A stretch of 7,741 nt of DNA from Candidatus Aminicenantota bacterium (GTDB lineage Bacteria > Acidobacteriota > Aminicenantia > Aminicenantales > Saccharicenantaceae), in contig JALHVH010000077.1 in the NCBI GenBank assembly GCA_022867105.1, forward strand, positions 1 through 7,741, in the 5' to 3' direction. The notes beneath the pieces are model-generated. The model was not told the DNA's origin and ran no database searches. It saw only the letters and a program-made list of their open reading frames with translations. The first letter of the stretch is position 1, and each line of letters begins with the position of its first letter. Made by a program: the position numbers and the translations under genes. Shown here piece after piece: positions 1-5,686 of this stretch.

Positions 1-816
1 TTCAAGTTCACGATGGGCGAAGAGGCGGAAGCTGAGGCCGGGACGTTCACCGGCTATGCATCAATTTTCGACATGGTGGACGCCTATGGCGAAACCGTCA
101 TGAGGGGCGCGTTCAAGAAGACCCTCCGAGAGAAGAAGCAGTTTCCACTCCTCTGGTCGCACAACATCGACAAGCCGATCGGCGTGATCTCCGGAGTCGA
201 AGACGAGAAGGGTCTGAGCGTGATGGGGAAGCTTAATCTTGACGTGCAACTCGCCAGGGAGATCCGCTCTCTCATGGCACAGGCGGCCATAAAGGGATTG
301 TCCATCGGATTTAATGTCGTCAAGGAATCCATCGACAAGGAATCGAACGTGCGGCAGCTAAAGGAGATCAGCCTCTGGGAGGTATCCCCCTGTGTTTTCC
401 AGGCATGCCCGGAGGCCGAGGTCGGAGAGGTCAAGTCACTCGAACTCAAGCCGTATCCCAATGAGCATTCGGCCCGCCTGAAGGATCCGGACGATTTTGA
501 CGCCGACAGTTTCCGGCGCAAGGCCAATGGGAAAATCTACGGGAAGATCAAGGTCCCGGCAACGGCCGATGTCATCTGGGGCAAGCTCAAAGGCGCAAGC
601 GATCCCGATGATTATCCCATTCCCCAGGCGATCCGATTCCCGATATCTGACTGGACCGAGGCCGAGGCGAAGGCCTGGCTGAAGGATAACGAGGTGAAAT
701 ACATCGAATTTGAACCCGCGTCGGAGCCGGAGAAATCCACTCCTGCGGTCAAGCCGGAGGCCCTCCACTTGATCGACGATACGATTGCGCGGATCAAGGA
801 ATATCTCAATCCTTAA
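1..816 (+). CDS. HK97-type prohead protease with extra C-terminal domain (5' end outside the window)
   Basis: Serine protease that matures the phage procapsid by cutting the N-terminal segment from the major capsid protein and then itself. The frame is open to base 1. The first in-window ATG is at 13, but the four codons before it (FKFT) look like normal family sequence, so the true start is probably upstream. Numbering from ATG 13: the family's early GYASIFD motif is at 14-20 and RGAFKKTL at 31-38. The likely catalytic His50 lies in LLWSHN and the likely catalytic Ser97 in KGLSIGF, followed by WEVSPC at 122-127. The protease core ends near residue 145. A separate domain follows at about 147-236 (PYPNEHSARL, SFRRK, VIWGKLKG, QAIRFP, WTEAEAKAWL, FEPA); I recognise this pattern as recurring on phage head proteins, with no known function. 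A short acidic linker and a helical tail end the protein. The capsid gene starts 12 bases downstream, as expected for this family. Confidence 0.92.
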   Translation, partial: FKFTMGEEAEAEAGTFTGYASIFDMVDAYGETVMRGAFKKTLREKKQFPLLWSHNIDKPIGVISGVEDEKGLSVMGKLNLDVQLAREIRSLMAQAAIKGLSIGFNVVKESIDKESNVRQLKEISLWEVSPCVFQACPEAEVGEVKSLELKPYPNEHSARLKDPDDFDADSFRRKANGKIYGKIKVPATADVIWGKLKGASDPDDYPIPQAIRFPISDWTEAEAKAWLKDNEVKYIEFEPASEPEKSTPAVKPEALHLIDDTIARIKEYLNP

Positions 817-828
817 CGGAGGAAAATC

Positions 829-1989
829 ATGAGTGAAGTTGAGACGAAAATCAAGGATTTGAACGATCAGGTCACGAAGCTCATCACCGACGTGCAGGCG
901 AAGCACACGGAGATGGAGAAGGGCCTGACCTCGAAGGCTTCTTTCGAGGAGTTCAAGGTCAACATCGACAAGAAGTATCTGGAGCTTTGCGCCACTGTGG
1001 TCAAGCTCCAGACGCCCGGCGCGGCCCTTCCGACGGAGCCCGCGGCGCTGGCCGTGGCGCACAAGGCCGCGTTCATCAAGTATCTCCGGAAGGGAATCGA
1101 TTCCCTGGCCCCGGAGGAGCGGAAGGTCATGACCATCGGCGACGCCACCACGGGAGGCTATCTGGCCCCCGTCGAGTTCACGAACGAGCTCATCAGGGAC
1201 ATCGTCGAGTTCTCGCCGTTCCGGACGGTGGCCCGCGTCGTGACGACCAGCGCCAGGGCGAAGCAGTGGCCCAAGAAGACCACGTCGGCCTCGGCGTCCT
1301 GGGTGGCCGAGATCGGGACCAGGGCGGAGACGACCAACCCGAAGTTCGGCTTGGAAGAGATCCCCACGCACGAGATGTTCGCCCTTGCGAAGGTCTCGAA
1401 GCAGGACCTCGAGGACAACACATTCGACATCCTCGGGTTCATCCGGGCCGAGTTCGCCGAGCAGTTCGGCGTCCTCGAAGGGACGGGGTTCATTGCCGGA
1501 AACGCTGTCGGGAAGCCCGAGGGTTTCCTGAGCAACGCCAATGTCACCGGATTCACCGGCGTCACCACGTCGGCCAAGATCGTCAACGATGACCTCAAGC
1601 AGCTGCTCTATTCGCTCAAGGAAGCCTACGCCAGGGCGGCGACATGGCTGTGGAAGCGGTCCTCGACGCTGGCGATCAGCATCATGAAGGACGCGACAAC
1701 CGGAGTCTATTTCTGGCAGCCCGGCCTCCAGCTCGGAGCGCCCGCGAACGTCCTGGGTCTTCCCTTCGTGGAGTGCCCGGACATGCCGGCCGAGGCAGGG
1801 TCTGCCAAGGCCGTGGCCATCGGAAACTTCCGGCAGGGTTACATCATCGTCGACCGCATCGACATCGAAGTGCTCATCGACCCGTATTCGTCCAAGAGCA
1901 CGGGCTGCATCGAGATCAGCGCGCGGAAGCGGGTCGGCGGCCAGGTAGTCCTCCCCGAGGCAATCAAGATTTACACGCTGAAGGCCTAA
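829..1989 (+). CDS. Major capsid protein, HK97 fold
   Basis: Forms the icosahedral head shell. At 386 residues the length suits an HK97-type capsid precursor. Residues 1-62 are charged and helical with heptad-like spacing (KIKDLNDQVTKLITDV and onward), matching the delta domain that acts as a built-in scaffold and is removed by the upstream protease. No separate scaffold gene is seen. The mature part starts somewhere around residues 63-105; the exact cut cannot be read from sequence. Family landmarks are TTGGYLAPVEF (107-117), a GNAVGKPEGFL segment (224-234), YSLKEAYARAATWLWKR (261-277), FWQPGLQ (295-301), LGLPFVECPDMP (309-320), FRQGYIIVDR (334-343) and a C-terminal ARKRVGGQVV (365-374). The ATG follows GGAGG at 818-822 with a six-base spacer. 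Codon choice is strongly G/C-ending, consistent with high expression. Family assignment is firm. Confidence 0.95.
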   Translation: MSEVETKIKDLNDQVTKLITDVQAKHTEMEKGLTSKASFEEFKVNIDKKYLELCATVVKLQTPGAALPTEPAALAVAHKAAFIKYLRKGIDSLAPEERKVMTIGDATTGGYLAPVEFTNELIRDIVEFSPFRTVARVVTTSARAKQWPKKTTSASASWVAEIGTRAETTNPKFGLEEIPTHEMFALAKVSKQDLEDNTFDILGFIRAEFAEQFGVLEGTGFIAGNAVGKPEGFLSNANVTGFTGVTTSAKIVNDDLKQLLYSLKEAYARAATWLWKRSSTLAISIMKDATTGVYFWQPGLQLGAPANVLGLPFVECPDMPAEAGSAKAVAIGNFRQGYIIVDRIDIEVLIDPYSSKSTGCIEISARKRVGGQVVLPEAIKIYTLKA

Positions 1990-2016
1990 GCGCCAGAGGC
2001 GTAATAGGAGAAAAAC

Positions 2017-2400
2017 ATGAAAGACCTTTATCACGATTTACTGGCCGCGTACTCAATCTACCCGGCCTCGCTGGGCGCAGCCGCAAAGACGGGGGACGCC
2101 ATCGTTGACCTCCAGGGCTATGAGGGGGCCCTTATCGTTTGCGGCTCCGGCGCACTGACGGTTGACATGCCCTTCCAACTCATGCACGGGGACGCCGCGA
2201 ACCTCTCGGACGCCGCCGCCGTTCCAGACACCGATCTCCTGGGCACGGAGCCAACGCTCCTCCAGGCCACCGACAATGAAATCAAGACCTTCGGCTACAA
2301 AGGTGGCAAACGGTATCTGAGGGTCGACACCACCACCGGAACCGGCGTCGCGTTCGCGGCAATCATCAAGGGCGCCCCGAGGCACGCGCCGGTCATCTGA
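2017..2400 (+). CDS. Putative capsid-associated (decoration-like) protein
   Basis: A 127-residue protein encoded 27 bases after the capsid gene, with AGGAG at 2006-2010 before its ATG. It begins with a short LYHDLLAAYS segment, then a DLQGYEGALIVCGSGAL strand region (31-47), an acidic loop-rich middle (57-80), and a GYKGGKRYLRV strand (93-103) ending in IIKGAPRHAPVI. I recognise this layout from small uncharacterised phage proteins placed directly after HK97-type capsid genes: an early 'DLQG' strand, a 'GxKRYLRV' strand and an ending like 'xxKGxPRxAPV'. Position, size and predicted beta content suit a head decoration or stabilising protein, but no motif proves it. The terminator that follows groups it in one transcript with protease and capsid, consistent with a high-copy head component. 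It could instead be a head-completion protein. Confidence 0.6.
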   Translation: MKDLYHDLLAAYSIYPASLGAAAKTGDAIVDLQGYEGALIVCGSGALTVDMPFQLMHGDAANLSDAAAVPDTDLLGTEPTLLQATDNEIKTFGYKGGKRYLRVDTTTGTGVAFAAIIKGAPRHAPVI

Positions 2401-2432
2401 AACTGAAGCGGAAGCAGCAATATGCACAACTC

Positions 2433-2466
2433 GAGGGGGTTCGGATACCGGGCCCCCTCATCTTTT
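2433..2466 (+). terminator. Intrinsic (Rho-independent) terminator after the capsid genes
   Basis: GAGGGGG at 2433-2439 pairs perfectly with CCCCCTC at 2453-2459. The stem continues inward through two G-T wobbles (2440 with 2452, 2441 with 2451) and CGG/CCG at 2442-2444 and 2448-2450, leaving a three-base ATA loop at 2445-2447. This 12-pair, very GC-rich hairpin is followed directly by ATCTTTT (2460-2466), a short T tract. The complementary strand has no T tract on the other side, so it acts only in the + direction. It sits 33 bases after the stop of the 127-residue gene and before the next ribosome binding site. It would reduce transcription from the capsid genes into the neck and tail genes. 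The T tract is modest, so partial read-through is likely. Confidence 0.75.
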
Positions 2467-2489
2467 CAGGTCATCAAGCATGAAAAGAT
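2460..2489 (+). repeat. Inverted repeat / second hairpin overlapping the terminator T tract
   Basis: ATCTTTTCA at 2460-2468 is the exact reverse complement of TGAAAAGAT at 2481-2489, giving a 9-pair AT-rich stem with a 12-base loop. Its left arm is the T tract of the preceding terminator and its right arm ends four bases before the GGAGG at 2493-2497. In any transcript that reads through, the two hairpins would sit side by side just upstream of the ribosome binding site of the 82-residue gene. The repeat is seen directly; a regulatory or RNA-protecting role is inference. Confidence 0.6.
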
Positions 2490-2492
2490 AAC

Positions 2493-2497
2493 GGAGG
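2493..2497 (+). promoter_or_regulatory. Ribosome binding site that sets the start of the 82-residue gene
   Basis: GGAGG lies five bases before the ATG at 2503. An in-frame ATG at 2422 would extend the protein by 27 residues but has no comparable site, and its extension would be translated through the terminator hairpin. The start at 2503 is therefore preferred. Confidence 0.8.
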
Positions 2498-2502
2498 TGA
2501 CG

Positions 2503-2751
2503 ATGAGGATCAAGCTCAATATCGACTATACGGTGGCCCTGGACGGGATCAGAGTCAGTTCGTTCCGGGCCGGAGCCGAGGTGGATGTCCCCGAGCGGAT
2601 CGCCGCGGTCCTTCTGGAAGACGGGAGAGCAAGCCTTCCCGACGGGGCGAAGGCCCTCGACGGCGCCCCCGAGAACAAGATGCTCGACGGCGCCGACAAG
2701 AACAAGGGCTTCTTCAAGCGTCTTGACCGGCGAACCAGCCGGAGGAAATAA
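2503..2751 (+). CDS. Small phage protein (82 residues) of unknown function
   Basis: It begins MRIKLNIDYTVALDGIRV, then FRAGAEVDVPERIAAVLLEDGRA (21-43). This resembles the common short phage proteins with the pattern 'G-x-V-D-V-P-x-x-x-A-x-x-L-x-x-G-x-A' that lie beside head-tail connector genes: a beta hairpin followed by a helix. Residues 46-69 hold a degenerate nine-residue repeat (PDGAKA, LDGAPENKM, LDGADKNKG), and the end is strongly basic (FFKRLDRRTSRRK). The ATG at 2503 is chosen over 2422 because GGAGG sits five bases upstream. Its final codons contain the GGAGG (2741-2745) for the next gene, so the two are probably co-translated. A related-looking 66-residue protein is encoded at 6471-6671. 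A minor role in neck assembly is possible, but there is no direct evidence. Confidence 0.75.
   Translation: MRIKLNIDYTVALDGIRVSSFRAGAEVDVPERIAAVLLEDGRASLPDGAKALDGAPENKMLDGADKNKGFFKRLDRRTSRRK
2656..2706 (+). repeat. Tandem 24-base direct repeat inside the 82-residue gene
   Basis: Two 24-base copies (2656-2679 and 2683-2706), separated by one ATG codon, share 21 of 24 bases. Both start with CTCGACGGCGCC and end with AACAAG. They encode LDGAPENK and LDGADKNK. A weaker third unit (PDGAK) precedes them at 2638-2652. The 27-base period keeps the frame, and it looks like a recent in-frame slippage duplication in a linker region. Confidence 0.8.
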
Positions 2752-2753
2752 AC

Positions 2754-3314
2754 ATGGCGGACCTGGTGACGCTCGCGAACGTGAAAACCTATCTCTTGCC
2801 CGGGGAGACGACCACGCAATGGGACACGATCCTTCCGGCGATCATCTCGGCCGTCTCCGAGCAGGTCAAGCGGGAGGTCGGCTGCGACATTGAGCACGTC
2901 CACTATACCGCCGTCAAGGTGAGCGGGAGGGGGACCTCGATGCTCGACCTTCCCAACTGGCCCATCACGGCGGTCACGACCGTCGTTGACCAGGAGGGAA
3001 ACGAATACGTGGTCGGCTATGACCAGGATTATGTCATTGAGACGCTTTGCCTTCGGCGCGTGAATGGCACCTGGGCGAAGGGGAGTGGGAACTTCACGGT
3101 CACCTATGAGGCAGGCTTTACGGCGATTCCAGCCGATATCATCCTGGTCTGCTACGAGCTCATCGCCCGGAAGTGGAAGACGATGAAGGGCGGCGAATGG
3201 GGGGAGAGCAGTCGGACATTCCCGGACGGATCCACGGGCACCGTTAATGCGGATGGTGAACTGACAAAGAATCACCGGGCGATCCTGGCGACGTACAAGA
3301 GGCCGAAGCTATGA
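2754..3314 (+). CDS. Head-tail connector protein, gp6-like family
   Basis: An adaptor ring that attaches below the portal after packaging and links the head to the neck. It is 186 residues long, somewhat longer than minimal gp6-like proteins. The N-terminus VTLANVKTYLL, then TTQWDTILPAIISAVSEQVKREVGC (about 20-44), fits the family's helical start ('L-x-x-V-K-x-Y-L ... D-x-x-L-x-x-x-I-x-x-A-x-x-x-I-x-x-x-x-G'). The middle has the family beta section: LDLPNWPITAV (64-74), a DQDYVIE stretch (90-96) and GNFTVTYEAGFTAIPADI (112-129). It ends in the helix ILVCYELIARKWKTM (130-144) and a polar tail. GGAGG at 2741-2745 precedes the ATG by eight bases, and the stop overlaps the next start by four bases (ATGA), indicating translational coupling. 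The 'VTYEAGF-x-x-IPADI' motif is the strongest evidence. The family is assigned by pattern, not by a search. Confidence 0.8.
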   Translation: MADLVTLANVKTYLLPGETTTQWDTILPAIISAVSEQVKREVGCDIEHVHYTAVKVSGRGTSMLDLPNWPITAVTTVVDQEGNEYVVGYDQDYVIETLCLRRVNGTWAKGSGNFTVTYEAGFTAIPADIILVCYELIARKWKTMKGGEWGESSRTFPDGSTGTVNADGELTKNHRAILATYKRPKL

Positions 3315-3883
3315 CAAACGGGGCGGGGTTGAGAGCGGATTTTAGCGGCGCAATCTGCAAGACGCAAGTCCTGAAGGCACTCCCGAAGGCGCACAAGTAT
3401 CAGGCAACCACTTGGACAGCCGAGACGATCAAGGCGCTCATGGATTCGGCGGGGGATAGGCAATTATCTGTCCGCCTCTATCACAGCCAGAAGACCAGCA
3501 TGATGATGCGGAACATCGGGAAGGTCATCACCGTCGGCGATGATCGCTGGACCATCGCTATCGGGACGGGCGTCGGGGGCAAGCAATCGGTTCCCTATGC
3601 GAAGATCCAGGACGAGGGTGGGACGACCCACCCGACCGTCACGAAGCGGATGCGTGGATGGGCCTGGTTCATGTACGCGAAGTGGAAAGAGGAGCGGTTC
3701 AAGTGGCTCGCCCTCACTAAGAAATCGAAGCTCAACGTCGTCATCCCGGCTTCCAAGTGGTTCACCTCGGTCATCGAAAAGCAGGAGCCAATCCTTGAGG
3801 GCATGATGCAGCCGGCGGCGGTACTCAAGGTCGCGGAGATAATGGGTGGCGGCGGGGTTGGTTTGAGATCGGAAATAAAATGA
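3311..3883 (+). CDS. Neck / tail-completion type protein (virion morphogenesis family)
   Basis: A 190-residue protein that overlaps the connector gene by four bases, with AAGAGG at 3297-3302 upstream. The centre has a strand pair TIAIGTGVGG (81-90) followed by SVPYAKIQDEGGTTHPTV (93-110) and TKRMR (111-115). The 'YAKIQDEGG' signature is the hallmark I associate with HK97 gp10-like and Mu gpG-like neck or tail-completion proteins. Next come WFMYAKWKEERFKWLALTKKSKL (119-141) and VVIPASKWF (143-151), matching the family's usual 'I-P-A-R-x-F' segment near the end. The basic and aromatic content fits a protein that packs in the neck. Its place after the connector supports a role joining head and tail. 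Exact family (gp10-like or gpG/gpS-like) is uncertain. The C-terminus (GGGGVGLRSEIK) is a flexible tail. Confidence 0.68.
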   Translation: MTNGAGLRADFSGAICKTQVLKALPKAHKYQATTWTAETIKALMDSAGDRQLSVRLYHSQKTSMMMRNIGKVITVGDDRWTIAIGTGVGGKQSVPYAKIQDEGGTTHPTVTKRMRGWAWFMYAKWKEERFKWLALTKKSKLNVVIPASKWFTSVIEKQEPILEGMMQPAAVLKVAEIMGGGGVGLRSEIK

Positions 3884-3898
3884 ATTTAGGAGGATAAC

Positions 3899-4273
3899 AT
3901 GGCGAAACTCATTCCGGATGCGGTCATCGACCTACAGCTGGCCCCGCTTGAGGCGGCTGACAGACTTTTCATCTGTTCGGCTCAGCCCGCGACGTATGCG
4001 GAGGCGTCGGCGACCTATGACCTGGCGACGCACATCCTGACGGGCGGGGACTTCTCGAAGGCCGACGGGGATGTCTCAGGCCGGAAACTCATCCTGGCGG
4101 CGCAGAACGGTTTTGCTGTCGACCATACCGGGGAAGCGAACCACTATGTTCTCGGGAAGTCGAGCGACACGACCATCAAGCTCATCGGGACATTGACCCC
4201 GCAGCAGCTCACGCAGGGCAACTTGGTCAATTTCCCGGCGACCGATGTGGGCGAAGTCCGAGACGTGGCGTAA
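3899..4273 (+). CDS. Conserved phage structural-region protein (124 residues), function unknown
   Basis: The ATG follows a strong AGGAGG in the 15-base gap after the neck gene. The protein starts MAKLIPDAVIDLQLAPLEAADRL, then FICSAQPATYAEASATYDLA (24-43) and LTGGDFSKADGDVSGRKLIL (47-66). It continues with alternating polar and hydrophobic strands (AAQNGFAVDHTGEANHYVLG, 67-86; TIKLIGTLTPQQLTQGNLVNF, 92-112) and ends EVRDVA. I recognise this pattern ('M-A-K-L-x-P-D-A-V-x-D', 'C-S-A-x-P-x-x-Y-x-E-A', 'GDVSGRK', 'G-x-A-N-H') from uncharacterised proteins in many phage and prophage structural operons. It looks wholly beta-rich, with no catalytic motif, signal peptide or membrane segment. The stop codon at 4271-4273 is part of the ribosome binding site of the repeat-protein gene, so the two are coupled. 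A virion surface role is plausible but unproven. Confidence 0.7.
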   Translation: MAKLIPDAVIDLQLAPLEAADRLFICSAQPATYAEASATYDLATHILTGGDFSKADGDVSGRKLILAAQNGFAVDHTGEANHYVLGKSSDTTIKLIGTLTPQQLTQGNLVNFPATDVGEVRDVA

Positions 4274-4277
4274 GGAG
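4272..4277 (+). promoter_or_regulatory. Ribosome binding site supporting a TTG start
   Basis: AAGGAG lies five bases before the TTG at 4283 and overlaps the stop codon of the preceding gene. The next in-frame ATG, at 4379, has no such site and would remove the first 32 residues of a well-formed N-terminal domain. Confidence 0.75.
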
Positions 4278-4282
4278 TTTAC

Positions 4283-5686
4283 TTGGCTATTTCATTGCGG
4301 TCCGTTGGGGCCAGCCCTGGGGCGAACTCTGCGAACTGTATTATTACAAAACCCGCAGGGTTGGCGCTTGGCGACTTCATGCTGGCGCATGTCGTAAATA
4401 AAGCTACAACCGGAACCATCACGCCCCCGGCAGGCTGGACCATAATCGGCGCGCAGTCCAACACGGCAAGTTCCCGCTCGGCGCTGTTCTATAAGTTTGC
4501 AGTCCAAGCCGACGTTGATGCCACGACTTTCACTTTCACCCTCGGCACATCGGGACGCAACCGGGGGGAGATGGCGGCATGGCTTGGCGTTAATACGACC
4601 ACCCCGATCAATGCGGCGAACCAGCAGATTAATAGTGCCGGGACTTCCGTCGCCGTTCCCATCGTCACGGTAACGGATGGATGCACGGTCCTTATTATCG
4701 GAAGCAATGCCTCGGGTGGCGTGGCAACCGCGTGCTCCGGGACCGATCCCGTCTGTAGCATCGCCTATGCGGTCGCTTATTCCACGACGTACTGCGCGCT
4801 GGCCTGTTTTTACGGAATAAAATCGGGTACGGACGCCATCGACGCTCATTCCCTGAGCACGTTCACGTCCGCTGTTAGCAGCGGACACGCGGTGGTCCTG
4901 ACGCCAGCGCTTCCTACCTATGACCTCATTCCCGCCGAAGGTAATCAGACCCAGGGGAGCGATGCGCCCGGTTTGACGCAGGAACACCAGCTGGCGGCGG
5001 CGGAAGGTTATCAGACTGAGCTCTCCGATACCCCGGCATTAAGTCAAACACACGTCTTGGCGGCCGCCGAAGAAAGTCAGGAACAGGCATCGGACGGGGC
5101 TGTATTGACGCAGACCTATGTTCTGGCCGCCGATGAAGGGTTCCAAATTCAGACATCGGACGTGCCCGTGCTTGAAGAAGAGGCGGGTGCAATTGACCTT
5201 ATCCCGGACGAAGGCGTTCAACTCGAAATCTCGGATATGCCCGCGCTGAGCCAAGTCCATAACCTCATCATCGCGGAAGGGGCGCAGAACCAGGCTTCTG
5301 ACTCGCCCGCTTTAAGCCAGATCCACAATCTCGGGGCCGCCGAAGGCATACAAATAGAGGGCTCGGATTCTCCGGCACTTATCCAGACACATGTTCTAAC
5401 GGCTCTGGAAGGGGTCCAGCTTCAGGTGTCGGATGAAACGATGATTGACCGAATCATCGTGCTTATGGCCGACGAAGGCCATCAAGAGCAGATTTCAGAT
5501 GCGGCCCTACTAGACTTACTGATCCTACTGGCCGTTCAAGAGGGTTGGCAGGAGCAATTCTCCGATAGTGCCATCCTGACCATTGAGTCTGGGCAGGAAT
5601 TTGTTTTCCCGGTCATCCGAAGCCGGCGGGTCAGGGACGTTTTGCGAACCGGACGCAATGCTCTAAAGGATATCGGAGAACGCTAA
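4283..5686 (+). CDS. Repeat-rich virion protein: Cys-containing beta domain, ten 22-residue repeats, basic tail
   Basis: A 467-residue protein with three parts. Residues 1-211 form a predicted beta domain (AISLRSVGASPG, ITKPAGLALGDFMLAHVV, ITPPAGWTII, an FTFTLGTS strand, WLGVNTTTPINAANQQ). This pattern is familiar from phage and bacterial surface proteins with an Ig- or jelly-roll-like fold. Its six cysteines (19, 134, 151, 158, 171, 175) are the only ones in the protein. Residues 213-435 are ten tandem repeats of about 22 residues with consensus 'h-x-L-x-x-A-E-G-x-Q-x-Q-x-S-D-x-P-A-L-S-Q-T', strongly acidic. Residues 441-467 are basic (VFPVIRSRRVRDVLRTGRNALKDIGER). No signal peptide or membrane helix is seen. 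The start is TTG with AAGGAG upstream. The stop overlaps the next ATG by one base. Several stretches use A/T-ending codons (tta, ata, gta) more than the neighbouring genes. I infer a fibre or appendage protein; the repeat family has no name I can give with confidence. Confidence 0.72.
   Translation: MAISLRSVGASPGANSANCIITKPAGLALGDFMLAHVVNKATTGTITPPAGWTIIGAQSNTASSRSALFYKFAVQADVDATTFTFTLGTSGRNRGEMAAWLGVNTTTPINAANQQINSAGTSVAVPIVTVTDGCTVLIIGSNASGGVATACSGTDPVCSIAYAVAYSTTYCALACFYGIKSGTDAIDAHSLSTFTSAVSSGHAVVLTPALPTYDLIPAEGNQTQGSDAPGLTQEHQLAAAEGYQTELSDTPALSQTHVLAAAEESQEQASDGAVLTQTYVLAADEGFQIQTSDVPVLEEEAGAIDLIPDEGVQLEISDMPALSQVHNLIIAEGAQNQASDSPALSQIHNLGAAEGIQIEGSDSPALIQTHVLTALEGVQLQVSDETMIDRIIVLMADEGHQEQISDAALLDLLILLAVQEGWQEQFSDSAILTIESGQEFVFPVIRSRRVRDVLRTGRNALKDIGER
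4919..5587 (+). repeat. Ten coding repeats of 22 residues (66 bases)
   Basis: Units start at 4919, 4985, 5051, 5117, 5192, 5258, 5324, 5390, 5456 and 5522. All are 66 bases except the fourth (75 bases), which carries three extra residues (AGA). The most constant positions are Leu3, Glu7-Gly8, Gln10 and Ser14-Asp15, with 'PALSQ' after them in the better copies. Third-codon positions vary widely between units while the protein pattern holds, so these are old repeats kept by selection rather than a recent expansion. The last three units keep EG, Q and SD but lose the PALSQT part. Confidence 0.88.

Noticed and set aside
987..1592. A 201-codon + strand frame inside the capsid gene
   Set aside because: It overlaps the capsid coding region in another frame, is Arg/Gly/His-rich and low in complexity, and has no plausible ribosome binding site context.
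436..2034. A 532-codon open frame on the minus strand opposite the protease and capsid genes
   Set aside because: It lies wholly antisense to two confidently identified genes. Its product is dominated by Leu, Arg, Asp and Gly in the way expected from reading G/C-ending codons backwards, and it shows no domain pattern.
2465..2491. A possible promoter after the terminator (TTCAGG, then AGATAA)
   Set aside because: The two boxes match the consensus poorly, the spacing is only about 15 bases, and the sequence is better explained by the hairpin.
2422..2502. An upstream ATG that would lengthen the 82-residue protein by 27 residues
   Set aside because: It has no ribosome binding site, and the extension would be encoded by the terminator hairpin and T tract. 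The start at 2503 has GGAGG at the proper distance.
2526..3275. A 249-codon minus-strand frame opposite the small protein and connector genes
   Set aside because: It is an antisense shadow of the connector gene, with composition typical of GC-rich mirror frames. The + strand genes there have ribosome binding sites and coupled ends.
4292..4987. A 231-codon minus-strand frame opposite the repeat protein's first domain
   Set aside because: It is Arg/Gly/Cys-rich with no recognisable motif, and the + strand frame holds clear domain and repeat structure.
4919..5587. Regularly spaced 66-base repeats considered as a CRISPR-like array
   Set aside because: There are no constant repeats with variable spacers. 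The DNA units are divergent, stay in one reading frame and encode a conserved 22-residue pattern.
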